DNA of 64,000 nucleotides from Melampsora larici-populina 98AG31 (Eukaryota > Basidiomycota > Pucciniomycetes > Pucciniales > Melampsoraceae): contig NW_006768768.1 of assembly GCF_000204055.1 (NCBI RefSeq), positions 994,071 to 1,058,070 of the forward strand, written 5' to 3'. The translations under genes were made by a program, and so were the position numbers. The notes beneath the pieces were generated by a model. The model ran no database searches, was not told the origin of the DNA, and saw only the letters and a program-made list of their open reading frames with translations. Each line of letters starts with the position of its first letter. The stretch's first letter is position 1. Positions 1-10,603 of this stretch are shown here, piece by piece.

Positions 1-442
1 TTGCCTTCCGTCGTACATAATTCGAATCTTGGAGTAACCATTTTGGGTCGAAAATTGACACCGGCATGTGGATATTTTTATTTATCATGATTTCATGCCA
101 ATAAGGAGATAAACCTGTCATATAATTTCCTAATTGTTCACCAAGTTCCATATTTGTATTGATGTCTTTCTTGGTTTTCGTCGTATCTTTAGATTTCTCT
201 GTTCCTTCTAAGGATGTCGTGACAATTTCTACATCCATATCAAAAAGGTCGACTTCTTGCACTGGAGTGTTATTCTTCAGACACCATTTCTCATATTTGC
301 GTTGCATTAAGTCAAATCTAGAAATTTCTCCTTGATTTGCTAACAAGCGTAGATTGTGTAACCACTTTTTATGAGTTAGTTCAATGATCGGAGGTTCATT
401 CATATTTTCTACTGAGCGGCCTATGTAACATTTTTTGGACAT
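1..442 (-). CDS. Partial ORF running off the left edge, unknown, possibly TE-derived
   Basis: Starting from the ATG at 442, the minus strand stays open for 147 codons to the window edge with no stop, so the true protein is longer. The product is hydrophilic and begins MSKKCYIGRSVENMNE; a middle part is rich in Lys and Thr (KSKDTTKTKKD) and the end reads FDPKWLLQDSNYVRRK. I do not recognise a domain. The surroundings (degraded repeats, a low-complexity ORF on the same strand and a decayed gag to the right) make a transposon-encoded protein plausible, but that is inference only. Confidence 0.4.
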   Translation of the reverse strand, partial: MSKKCYIGRSVENMNEPPIIELTHKKWLHNLRLLANQGEISRFDLMQRKYEKWCLKNNTPVQEVDLFDMDVEIVTTSLEGTEKSKDTTKTKKDINTNMELGEQLGNYMTGLSPYWHEIMINKNIHMPVSIFDPKWLLQDSNYVRRKA

Positions 443-780
443 GTAAGTAACTTGTTCTTTTTACTCTCTTTTTTTTTTTTTTTTTAAGAAGGGACTTCGA
501 AGATGGGATCTGGGCATAGAAAAAGGGGGGCTTAGGAGAGTAGTATTCAGAAGATCTGATAGTGAGTCTTTTCTGACTTCTTGGCCAAGTAACACTTTAC
601 TAGGTGTCTTTACCGGTTAACGTTTTACTTTATTTTCCATATTTATCTTTTTAGGTCTTTCTGTTATTCATATTTCAGTTCAGCCTTTTTTAATTTCTTT
701 TGTTCACAGTTCGCGCTTTTTTTTTTTTTTAAGGTCAGGTTAATTATTTATAATTTCCTTCTTTCTTTGTTATGTGGTTA

Positions 781-1075
781 ATCTGATGATAACTTGATGA
801 CTTCCTATCAATAGGTTAATCTTTCTGGGTTAATCATAAAACCTCCCATCATTTGGGTCAATCATGTGACTTCCCTTTAGGTTAATCGTATATCTTCCCT
901 TTAGGTTAATCATATGATTTCCTTTCACATACAGGTTTAATCTATTGATTTCCCGTTTTTGATTATGTGGGTTTCTTTTACTAACAGGGTTAATCTATTG
1001 ATTTCCCATTTCTTATCAGGGTTAATCTTATGATTTCCCATTTCCTATCAGGGTTAATCTATTGATTTCCCATTT
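781..1075. repeat. Degenerate tandem repeat, GGTTAATC...TGATTTCCC unit
   Basis: The phrase GGTTAATC followed after a few bases by TGATTTCCC (or a close variant) recurs about eight times with spacing of roughly 30-45 bp. The copies at 980-1075 are the most alike and those to the left more diverged, as in an array decaying from one side. Confidence 0.7.
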
Positions 1076-1133
1076 CTGATTTCTGTAGACTTTTACAAGG
1101 GATAATGAGTGTGAGAACGAGGTTTTAAAGATG

Positions 1134-1205
1134 GGTGTGTGTTAGGGGATAATGAAGGGCGATTGAAGAGGTGTGTGTTAAGGGATAATGAAGGACGATT
1201 GAAGA
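1134..1205. repeat. 36-bp perfect-register tandem duplication
   Basis: Two adjacent 36-bp copies (1134-1169 and 1170-1205) both begin GGTGTGTGTTA and end GATTGAAGA, with about two differences. This is a recent local duplication in purine-rich DNA. Confidence 0.75.
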
Positions 1206-1352
1206 ATGAAGAAGAATGAAGGAGATGAAGTGCAGAGTTTTACGAAGGACGGAGAATCATCTGGGGAAACAATCTATTGATTCACGTTGAGCACTAACCT
1301 AAACCTGTCATCAGTCCTCTACCATTTTCACCTTTGTTAATCGGTGCGTTTA

Positions 1353-1778
1353 TTAACATTTCTTTGCTTCATGTCGATGAATTCCTTGTTCTTGATTTCC
1401 TTCTTTGTTCTGATTCTGATTTCTTTCTCCGGTTTGGTTTTTTTCATCTACCACCATCTTACCATTCTCTCCACTACCACCGCTTCTAACATCACCGCTT
1501 CCTTGAATACCTCCACCTAAATCGTTGTTATTGATACCACTACCTAAATTTATATCACCATTACCTCCACCTAAATTAACATCTCCACCTTCTACCATAC
1601 CACTACTTCCACCATTATCACGACCGTTGTTTTCTTCTCTCACTTCACCTTTTCTTCCCCTTGTTACCATCCCCTTCTTTTTTCCTTTTGAGCTTGATTC
1701 TTGATTCAGATTGCTTCTTTTGTTGAGTTCTACATCATCTAATTTATCTGTGTATTCTTGAGGGTCTTGGTTTGACAT
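1353..1778 (-). CDS. Low-complexity Gly/Asn-rich hypothetical protein
   Basis: A 141-codon ORF. The N-terminal third is charged, with a basic patch near residues 30-45 (GKKKGMVTRGRKGE). Residues 48-110 are Gly, Asn and Ser rich with repeated GGG/NLG motifs, and the tail is Gln/Asn rich. There is no recognisable domain. Such composition fits a disordered host protein or the basic/glycine-rich part of a retroelement Gag. It shares the strand of the partial ORF at the left edge, so the two could belong to one element. Low-complexity ORFs of this size can also arise by chance. Confidence 0.3.
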   Translation of the reverse strand: MSNQDPQEYTDKLDDVELNKRSNLNQESSSKGKKKGMVTRGRKGEVREENNGRDNGGSSGMVEGGDVNLGGGNGDINLGSGINNNDLGGGIQGSGDVRSGGSGENGKMVVDEKNQTGERNQNQNKEGNQEQGIHRHEAKKC

Positions 1779-1938
1779 CTTTTAAGATAAAAGAAAATTT
1801 TCTGAACAAAAAGAGGGAAAGTGTTCTGTTTACCTCTTAGTTATGGTCTGGGGAGGGGATGATGACAAGATGGAATATTCCTGACTTCGAAGGAGGATTT
1901 CCAATCATCCTCCCTCGAAGTTGTGGGAGAAAGTTTGG

Positions 1939-2032
1939 GCCCGGTACCGACTTGTACCGGGCTGTCTATCTCGTCGTTCATCCTAGATTTCTATGGAACT
2001 ATACAGGTGCCGTTGTGCCTTTGGGCACCTGT
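1939..2032. repeat. Two short GC-rich hairpins
   Basis: Two inverted repeats stand out from the AT-rich surroundings. One at 1939-1962 has 9-bp arms (GCCCGGTAC / GTACCGGGC) and a 6-nt loop. One at 2003-2032 has arms ACAGGTGCC / GGCACCTGT and a 12-nt loop. They precede the decayed gag and could be structured TE leader sequence. Confidence 0.55.
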
Positions 2033-2509
2033 AGCATTCAGTTTAAAGACTTGATGTTTGTAACATGCTACGGTTTCCTTTAGGATTGTCACTTGGAGCT
2101 CAACTTGTCTTACCCACATTGCAAGGGGACGGTGGTGCTTGCCCCAGCAGCAGTGGAACCAGAGAACGTTGTGGTTCTGGAAGGAATGTTGTTGATACAG
2201 AAAATGTAAAGAGCATTTGTGTGCTTCAACCTGTAGCCCCAGTAACTACTCAAGCTATCACATTGCCACCTATTGCACCTACATCTGTTGTACCATCACC
2301 AAGTCCTGGCATTTTTCCTTCTTCTATTGTTTCTAAACCTATTACTCCGGCAAAACCTCTTCAAGTGAATTTTGGTTCTAGGGTTAGAAATTTTGCCTGC
2401 AATTTAAACCACTGTCATTACCATATAACAACAATAACATTGTGAGCAAAATTGCAGAGGTTGAGAGACTTGTTCAAACTTGTTTTGATCAGTAAAACAC
2501 AGAAATTAA

Positions 2510-3720
2510 TTGTCTAACAGGAATGAGATAAAAGTGTTGCATGATGACTCAAGTCTTGTATGTGAGTTTGTGGAAGATGTAAAGGATACTAATAGTATGC
2601 TTGATAGTAAACTAGAAGCATTTGAACAAATATTAGATCAACATGGGAGAGACCAAATGTCTTTCGCTAACTTGATGAATATTACAAGCACAGCTCCTGA
2701 GGAGCTTATGCGGGAGACAGAAAATATGTGTGAAGCTATGGAGAATATGACTCTCAAACGTGAAGAGGAGAGACATTTTATTTGAGAAATTCATGTTGAC
2801 ATGGCTGGACAGTTATGAGACATGAAACAACAGTTGGAAGACATGTTGAACAACATATCTAGAATACAAGAGGAGCAAAAAGCAGATCAGAATAAAAGAC
2901 TGCTTGAGAAAACATCTGCTCTATAGGAAGAGAGGAAGATGATGACCAAAGATGATTCTGTACCTCTAGAGGGTCTAAGGGATGAAAAATCATCTTCCAG
3001 TATTGTGGAAATACCGGCTCCCCAGACAAATCCCAGGAATCATTCAAAATTGGATAGCTATCCTAAGTTTTTGGGAAGACCTTATGAAGATTGGGTTGAC
3101 TTTATTGATGAGTTAGATACATTGCAGGATTTGTATGGAATGCCTGACTCTGAAATGTTTTCCAACATACCATCAATTCTGAAAGGTGTTGCATATATAT
3201 GGTTTTGAGCTGAACATAGACAACATTGTGGTAAGAATTGGGAGCACTGGAAGAAATTGATTCCCAATAAGTTTGGTGGTCCAGTTTGGCAACAGAGACA
3301 GTTGCAATTACTACGCCAAATGAAGTTTTTGTATGGAGATGGAGAAACCTTACAATTTCTTACAACTCTGCAACAAAAACTTGAATCATTATATCCAAAA
3401 CGAAGTATTGAAGATATGAAGGAGCATATCCTTATGAAATTACCCACAGAGGTACAGGATACAATAAGTATAAGCACTAAAGATGTGGAAGACATGTCTG
3501 AGTATTGAATTATCTGTGAAAGAATATTGACTAATCAACAAAAGAACATTAGCCAATATGCTAGTACAAATAATAGATGGGCATGACGGGGAGAGCATCA
3601 ACCGGCTACTGCTAGTTATTTTAAGAAGAAACATAGTGGTGAGAAGAAGAAGGTTGTGATCCCAGTTCAAGGAGACTCAAAGGAGAGGATCAGGAACAAA
3701 ACTTAAATGTAAGGTTCTGT
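2510..3720 (+). pseudogene. Decayed retrotransposon Gag
   Basis: One reading frame carries the whole fragment but is cut by several in-frame stops (about 2783, 2816, 2922, 3206 and 3506). The N-terminal part is predicted coiled coil (repeated Glu/Met/Lys, about 2520-2930). The following segment resembles an LTR-retrotransposon capsid: a Pro-rich lead-in (KLDSYPKFLGRPYEDWVDFI), the GVAYIWF / WEHWKKL stretch, and LRQMKFLYGDGETLQFLTTL. A Lys-rich tail comes near 3620-3680. No protease, RT or integrase follows, so the element is truncated. All the stops could each come from one C-to-T change. Family placement (Ty3-like) is moderate. Confidence 0.6.
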
Positions 3721-5899
3721 GGAGTCCTGGACATACATGCAATAGATCAATAATATTGATTGCAACAATGATTACCAATCATCAGTGTATGATGAGGATC
3801 TCAGTGACTTAGCTGAGAATGATGATAACCTAGTTGCAGAGAATGATGTCATGATTCTAGAGACAGAAGTTCTACATGGTCATTTTTTGACAGATCATCT
3901 TGGACAACTTACAAACATACAAGAAATCTTATCTGAAGGTAAGTGATCTAGTCTTTATGTACTTTCTAGCCCTGAATAGGACTGTACTGGTTAACTATGA
4001 TCTGTTACTTGATAATTAACTGTACTAGTCAATTGTCAATAGTAACAAAAGGTAAGTAGGTTATATAATCAACTTAGATATTCTGGTTTTAGAGAAATAT
4101 TTACTGATTACTACCTGTCTCCAAGGCCTACAGTTGGTTAACAGTTGTCAAGCTGGTCGGGCTTCAGGCCTTGATGCTCTCTAAAGGGATGCTTTAGAGT
4201 TGCCTGAGTCAAACTGTAGGGATCTTGTCAGTTTTACACTGCAAAACCAATGGTATGGACCAAGTAGGTTACTCACTGTTGAAGGTAGAGTAGGAGGGGT
4301 TTTATCACAATATAGTAGCTCCAAATTCGGTCTAGGAAGAATTGCTGTTCCCTGAAAGAGAGAACACAATGGGAAAATAGGGATTCTTCAAGGTTGATCA
4401 GGGTGTGTTTAGTGATAGATGAGTTGGACACTTCTTTGGTGGTCAAAACTATTAGGAACAGAACTGTCCAGGATATTTCTCAGGTCAAGCTGGGTTTTGA
4501 AGTTTTAATCAGGTTTCTTGTATTTAAGAAAGTTGTGTGGTGAAGAAGGTGAGTCCTTGTTTTTTTTTGTCAAAGAGTGACTATTTATACTCTCAGAGGG
4601 ATACTGGCTGACTCGTGGTTCTGGGACCAATTGAGTCAGTCTTGAAACACTTATTCTTGGCTTGGTCATGTTCATTTCTTTTACTATTGACAGAATCCCA
4701 AAAGGGATTCCGGTGGTATTCCTTGTTGGGTTCTTCCGTTTTAGCCAAGACCCTGTTGCTGTAAAGCAATGGTCAATCTGAACAGCCAATGGTTAGTACC
4801 AAATATAGACTTGAGTTCTATAGGAAGTTGGTCTGTACCTAAGATGGTTTGATTGAAGAGATGAGGATCAATCAAACCATCAGCTGTTCATGTTAAGAAT
4901 GAATCAAAAGATGTGAAATGTGGTGAATACATGAAATTTAAGTATGATGTCATAGATGAGTTGTGACATGGTTAAGTAGCACACATAAGAATTCTAACAG
5001 ACCCTTCTCTTGTTAGTTTCTACTTGCGTATCCTATAGTCTAGAATATGAAGTACAAATTTATTTGGCTCAGGCTTGTTGCTTGTGGAATGTATCTTTGT
5101 AATACTTAGTCTTGGGGCTTGATTGTTATTGGAATTTTTTTGGTTGCCTTTGATACTTAGGCATAAGATTTTGAGTTAATATTTCTCATGGCTTTTGTCT
5201 TTGAGGTAGTATTTACCCAAGATAAAAATATATATCTGTAAATTATAAGATACAAGGATTGGTGTGTTACAGTTTTGTCTTTGATACTAGACGCAAGGTG
5301 TGAGGAATATATAATAGTATTCATTGTTTATGCTTTGTTTTATCATTGATTAGTGTAGCTCCTTGGGCTTTTGGTCATACCAAGCTCGGGAGCGGACACA
5401 TGGGTTCCACCATTTTCTGTGCTTGTCCAGCGGTGGTTTCCATGGCAAGTTGGCTAGCGGAGTCAAGTTTACAGGGCCTCGGATGTGTTGTGAACTGATG
5501 GCAACTACCCAACTGTTCTTATTACTTTGATCGCGTGCTAGCAGTGAAACTCCAGAGTTCCATTGTGAATATCTGCTCCTACCAGTCTGAGCCCGAGCAT
5601 TTGCCAAACAGGGGTGATTTACAAAAAAGTTGGAGTAGAAATACACAAGAATCGAGAAGGTTGATGATCGATAAGAAATGTTGATGTTGCAATACTCGAA
5701 GTCAAAACAAAAAACATACTTATCATGTATAAAATTGTGAAAGAAGTATTTCTGAGCAGAGGACACAGTCTCTTGTAAAAAACAGTCGGAATAGAGTTTG
5801 ATTTAGGAAGCTCGAGCTCTTGCAGGTATGATCTTACGAATGCTACGATTATAATGTGAACCGCGCAGAGGAAAGTAATCAGTTTCGATTCAAAGATTA
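3721..5899. other. No gene seen; decayed sequence with a hairpin
   Basis: Frames are short and show no family signal. A 12-bp-stem hairpin occurs at 4843-4881 (GATGGTTTGATT / AATCAAACCATC). The stretch is probably degraded retroelement on the left and the 3' flank of the cytochrome b561 gene on the right. Confidence 0.45.
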
Positions 5900-7087
5900 T
5901 TATCTTGCGAGAGAGACTGACTTTGTACGAGCAAGCAAGCCAACAGCAGAAACAATTGATGCACACGCAAGAACATATCGCTCGCTTGTTGACGAGACCA
6001 TTTTAAACCCTGATATGCGGACACATCACTATCAGTATCCATGTCAGACTATCAGAAACATATGGATTGGAAACCTACATTCACTTTTGGTTGCTGTTAA
6101 AAAGGTGAGAGTGATAAGGATTATTAAAATATATCCAGACGCCCTGTACGTTGAAATAAGATTTGTTAGCATGTGTTAACTAGAGAAAGTGAATGGAGTG
6201 TACAAGTTCCTACCGATGATATTTCCACAAACTCCTTGCCCTACTTTCGCCCAAGATCAATTTCCTACTCCATTCGAAACCTATCAGCCCACCAAAGCAA
6301 GATTGAATGACGAGTAGGCATGCTGTGATGAAACCTAGGAGGCCATGCCAAGACTTGAAATGGGGAGCTATGGAAGGACATAGTTAAGATCGATACGTCA
6401 ATAGTCAGCTGTCAAGAATTAGATGCAAAAATTGGAATGGTTTCGTCTGTCCGTATAGAACACCAATGTGAGTGTGGTGGTGACAATGCTTAGAATGTGC
6501 CATGTACAATTATGAAGTAACTTGTTGACGATCATGATGACCGTGCCGGCAGTGATGGCTACGGCTCCAGTAATTTGAAAAACCTCATGCACACTCAAAC
6601 CTGCGCGCTTCTGTGCGGGAGTCTTAGTGGGCTGTAAGACCAAGATGCCTGAAATCATATGACCCAAAAAGGTTAGAGTTTCGCTGTTTGGGATTTAGAT
6701 TCGGGTCTCCAGCGCAATAATTAGTGAAGGCCCACCTTGGTAGAAAGAGAGGATAGCAAAAGATTGAAGCAACGGATGGAATGTGAATAATTTGGCGGGT
6801 TGAGTCAAAACCACCTTCCAGATCCCAATAAACCATATCAAAAGTCCTGCCTGTAAAGACTTATCGTCACTTGATCATTTTCATCAGGCACATAAGGATC
6901 CATGGGATCTCACTTCAGCTACCCACAGCATTCCTGCGACTGGACCGTATTGACGATGAGCGACGATAAGCAATTTCGAGTCCCAAGCTGGCACATCGGT
7001 TGGTTCGAGGTTAGGTGTATTGATAGCTTGAAGTGAGATATGAGATTTCTTGTCAGGATCTGAATCCAAGGTAGGTGAATCGGCCAT
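5900..7087 (-). CDS. Cytochrome b561-domain membrane protein, six exons, intact
   Basis: Splicing six exons (7087-6914, 6850-6736, 6648-6508, 6367-6214, 6143-6079, 6009-5900) gives an uninterrupted 252-aa protein; all junctions are GT..AG and in phase. The product has about six hydrophobic helices typical of eukaryotic cytochrome b561, which is expected to carry electrons across a membrane using two haems. Visible family landmarks are FTFHPLLQSFAILSFYQG then ILVLQPTKTPAQKR (helix 2 and the following loop), HEVFQ, NKLLHN, HFKSWHGLLGF and LWKYHRASGY. These supply the His residues expected to bind haem. There is no signal peptide or DOMON domain, so it is the b561-only type. Substrate and membrane are unknown. 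It is one of few clearly intact host genes left of 50 kb. Confidence 0.85.
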
Positions 7088-7422
7088 TTTGGAGTATGAT
7101 GGAATGTGAAAAGGTCAGAAGATGAAGAATTTAAGAAAGCACGCTGTCATATCTGTTATATCCCCAAAACTTGTCATGGATGGCAGATACCGACTATCAA
7201 ATCCGGAAAGCGCTTGGGCTGCACTGTTACATCTAAGGAGATCCAAGTTTGACCTCGGGAAGAAGGCTAATTCCCCTTGCGTTCATTCCCGCGCATCAAC
7301 AGGGCTTGCGTGTTTTGAGATAAGGGGCTGCCATCGTAGAATCCCGACGTAATGAACGGCGCAGCGCTGCCATGAACATTCAAGTGTACGGGTTGAGTGC
7401 CAACACACAGGAATCAAGAGAG

Positions 7423-7561
7423 AATTTTCCCGCGGGAAGACCGATTACACATAATGTAGTTTCTGAGCCATAATGTACAAATAACACAGATATAACGCCA
7501 AAATAATACATTTTGGCTCATTAACTGAGTCAGATACAATTGGTTTTCCCGCGGGAAAATT
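7423..7561. repeat. Small inverted-repeat element (MITE-like)
   Basis: A 139-bp segment is bounded by inverted copies of AATTTTCCCGCGGGAA (7423-7438) and TTTTCCCGCGGGAAAATT (7544-7561). Each end contains the palindrome CCCGCGGG, rare in this AT-rich DNA. The interior is noncoding, and I could not identify a target-site duplication. Confidence 0.5.
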
Positions 7562-7640
7562 GTCGCTTGTTTCCTGTGACAGTATAGGGGGATTGCGTTT
7601 GGGACACGGCGAGAGCAGCGTTCAAGGGTAAATGTGGTGG

Positions 7641-8240
7641 GACCTAAACGGCATGCATATTGGCAAAAAGGGCGTCGATTTGGTGTTGACAAATGATTGG
7701 GTCAACTGATCCATTTGTTTCTCCTTTTGTAATTTCCTAGCCGCACGGTTATAGATGAGTAAAGAGATTCCTTCCAACCTCGCAATAAGTGCAACTGCAA
7801 TGGTGAAGGGATTGTGTCTTCCAATCCTGTCGATAGGAAGGCAGTGAACCCATTTAGCAGGAGTGGTTCCGTCATTTTGCTGAAAGAAACAATTCAGCCG
7901 CCTTTCTTGGGACAATAAAAAATGTTACTCACTATTTAGCTACATCTTTGTTCAAGATGCTTGGTTAATATTTATCTTAGGAATAGTCAGTATAGTTTAT
8001 GGCAGTGAGGTTGCTTGGCCTCTTCATAAGTTCTCTTGAGGATGTGAAGGCTTACCAGACATGAGGTCAATCCAATTTCCTACGCTCATCTTTTTGCTTA
8101 CTTTCATCATCTTCAAAGCTTCATCTCATAAGACTTTGCCTGTCAATCTATCCTCAATCACCTCAATATAACAATCAAACCCGGCTAATCCTTTTTCCTG
8201 AGCCTGCTGACCTACAATTGATTTTTTCTCACTTCTTCCT
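7641..8240 (-). pseudogene. Uncharacterised gene fragment with an in-frame stop
   Basis: A 3' exon (about 7880 to 7641) reads QNDGTTPAKWVHCLPIDRIG... and ends FRSHHIYP. Upstream on the same strand, 8210-8055 reads GFDCYIEVIEDRLTGKVL, a TGA, then DEALKMMKVSKKM..NWIDLMS followed by a GTAAGC donor, with a TTTCAG acceptor before QNDG. The two exons therefore plausibly belong together and one CGA-type codon appears changed to TGA. No family is recognised. It may be the 3' part of a host gene or of a TE. Confidence 0.35.
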
Positions 8241-10603
8241 TAATTTCAGAGACCTCATCATTCAAGTGAACCGTTTTGCGTGACCTCACACTACGTACAC
8301 TCGTTTCAGCTCGTTTCTCACTATTTTCCCTGATCTCCTATTGATATTTTCCATTGCCTCCGTTCGCCTCGCTCAGCTGATCAAAGCTTGTGCGCGCAAA
8401 CTGGACTTCAATTCATCCCGATTGTATTTCCGAGATTTTAATTCTTTGTTAGTTTCTCCTTCAATCAAGTTTCTCTTGTGCAAATAGCAGTTTTCTGCTT
8501 TCGTCACTCCTTCATTAACGTACTGTCACTGATGCGCGCATTTACACACAGCTGATCGAGGAATTGATGGTAGTTTTCAGACGAATTGTGTTGCACATGG
8601 CTTTTGCTCCATGTCAAAAACTCAAAATTACCAGGCTTTCGACATTAAACCTTAGAGTACATTATGTCCAACGTCTCTGTCTTGGCTCATGAGTGACAGG
8701 TTCTGAAAAGAAACTGGGTCAGCTCGCACAGTGTCAAGACCCATTTACCCGACCCTTCTCTGGCCCGGCAAGTATCGGACCTAATGATAGTGAGTAGCCC
8801 CAACAAAATTCTTCCCACCACTTTCCGCCCGTTCTCCACCATTCTCTTCCACCATTCTCCCTCAAAGCCAATTTGACAACGTTTCACAGAATACCATGTC
8901 GCCCGTTCACAGCAACAACACCGGTCTCGGAAAGTTTTGATGTCTTTTTGGAATGATCAACTGACTTTCATTGCCTCAATCAATGCTTATTCCTCTTCAA
9001 TCCCAGATTTTCATACAAGCAAAAGAATTCGACCTTGCCACATTACATTATCATCACATCCATCACGAACAGAGCTCAATTTCCATCTAAGAAACCTCAA
9101 TTTCAGTCAATTCATTCAATCATTTGACCCAATTTATTTCTTCCTCCTTCCGGTTGTTGACTGCTGTTGCTTCGAAAGAGTGTCTAAGAATGTCTAAGAG
9201 TCTTAGATCACGGATCTGATAGTGTGCGCTATAGCACTGATAAGCAACTTCTCCTACAAGTTTATATAAGGATGAACCTTCTGACCTGGAGAAAGGTACA
9301 GAATAGTAGTGATTAGTTTTATAAGTTATCGTACATATGATAACTGATCTATTGAAAGGTGAAAGAAATTATGATTTCTCTTTCCAAAGATGATGTATTC
9401 ACCTAATAGTGTGCGCTATAGCACTGATAAGCAACTTCTCCTACAAGTTTATAAAAGGATGAACCTTCTGACCTGGAGAAAGGTACAGAATAGTAGTGAT
9501 TAGTTTTATAAGTTATCATATGTATGATAACTGATCTCTTGAAAGGTGAAAGAAATTATGATCTGATCGATTGTATAACAAGCATAACATTGAATGGACA
9601 AAACAAAACATTGATATGAAATCCCTATTTTAAGATAGTGAATTTGACTTACTTCTCTATCCAAAGATGGGAAAGAGAAGTAAGACTTTGAGATCGGGAT
9701 AACATATATAAATCTATTTGATTTACCAAATCCATTGGGGTAGTGGTGAAGCATTGTCATTTGACATTTCTTGTAACTACCAATGATGTCACCAACATCC
9801 TTTCCTCACTTTCCGTCGATTGAATACATCAACAGTATCAAAACCGTAGGACAAACAAAAGAACGGTATTTCTACCATCGATTCCATCGAACTATAGCCA
9901 AACACATCAAGCTCCATCGCCTTTCCAATTTCAACAATCTCTTGGCCTTTTCTAAATCAAATTCGTTTCAATTGTTTGATTGGAAAGGAATTGTCATAAT
10001 TGGCTTTGATAGCAACATATTTATACCATCAAATTCATCTAGACAATTTGATTCAGTGCCATTGTGATGTTAATGACTACAAAAGCAGAGATGGATCAAT
10101 TTGAGTTTGATTTCAATCAAAATGATATCATTACATTGGAAATCAAGAGGTTCTTTGGGGTGTTCCACGTATTGATCCAATCTAACAATGCCACCTTGGA
10201 ATCAAATCATCTATTCAACTGCGCAAGATTTCAAGCCAGCTTCATGATTGCGGGGCCTATCCATAAAGCTATAAAGCCTGACCTTTCTCCTAGTTTCATG
10301 TTTCGATTCAAGGCACTTTCAAACTGGTTCAATCAAATACTTAGCTTTCTTCTTGTCAACTTGTCAACAAACTATTACTTACTAGTCTAGTCAGCCTCTT
10401 TATCTTTCTTTCTCTACTCCTTATCAGTCAAAACGCCTTTCTCACATCAGACTTTTTTTGCTCTTGCTTGGATTAGTCAAATTCTTGGTTCAGCCAAAGT
10501 AGTGGGTTGTTTAACTATGCCTGATTTCTCAAATTGAAGTCTATCAATGTTGTTCATGGCTGTCTTTTGGTTTTGGTTACATTTCACTCAGATATAATCA
10601 AAA
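8241..10603. other. No gene seen; intergenic with direct repeat
   Basis: ORFs here (for example around 8940-9200 and 9780-10390) have no family signal, odd composition and no gene-like neighbours. The one clear structure is the 157-bp direct repeat listed separately. Confidence 0.45.
9219..9562. repeat. 157-bp direct repeat
   Basis: Copies at 9219-9375 and 9406-9562 both start ATAGTGTGCGCTATAGCACT and end GAAAGAAATTATGAT. Only a few differences separate them (for example TATATAAGG/TATAAAAGG, CGTACATATG/CATATGTATG). The copies are 30 bp apart, so the unit is 187 bp. They could be a tandem duplication or closely spaced solo terminal repeats. Confidence 0.85.

Larger units (their letters stand above)
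443..1352. other. Noncoding repeat-rich spacer
   Basis: No convincing gene. It holds poly-T runs near 470-485 and 718-731 and the two tandem repeat blocks listed separately. It could be the promoter or terminal region of a TE whose minus-strand ORFs lie on either side. Confidence 0.5.

Noticed and set aside
5856..6179. Plus-strand ORF of 107 codons
   Set aside because: It overlaps exons of the intact cytochrome b561 gene on the opposite strand.
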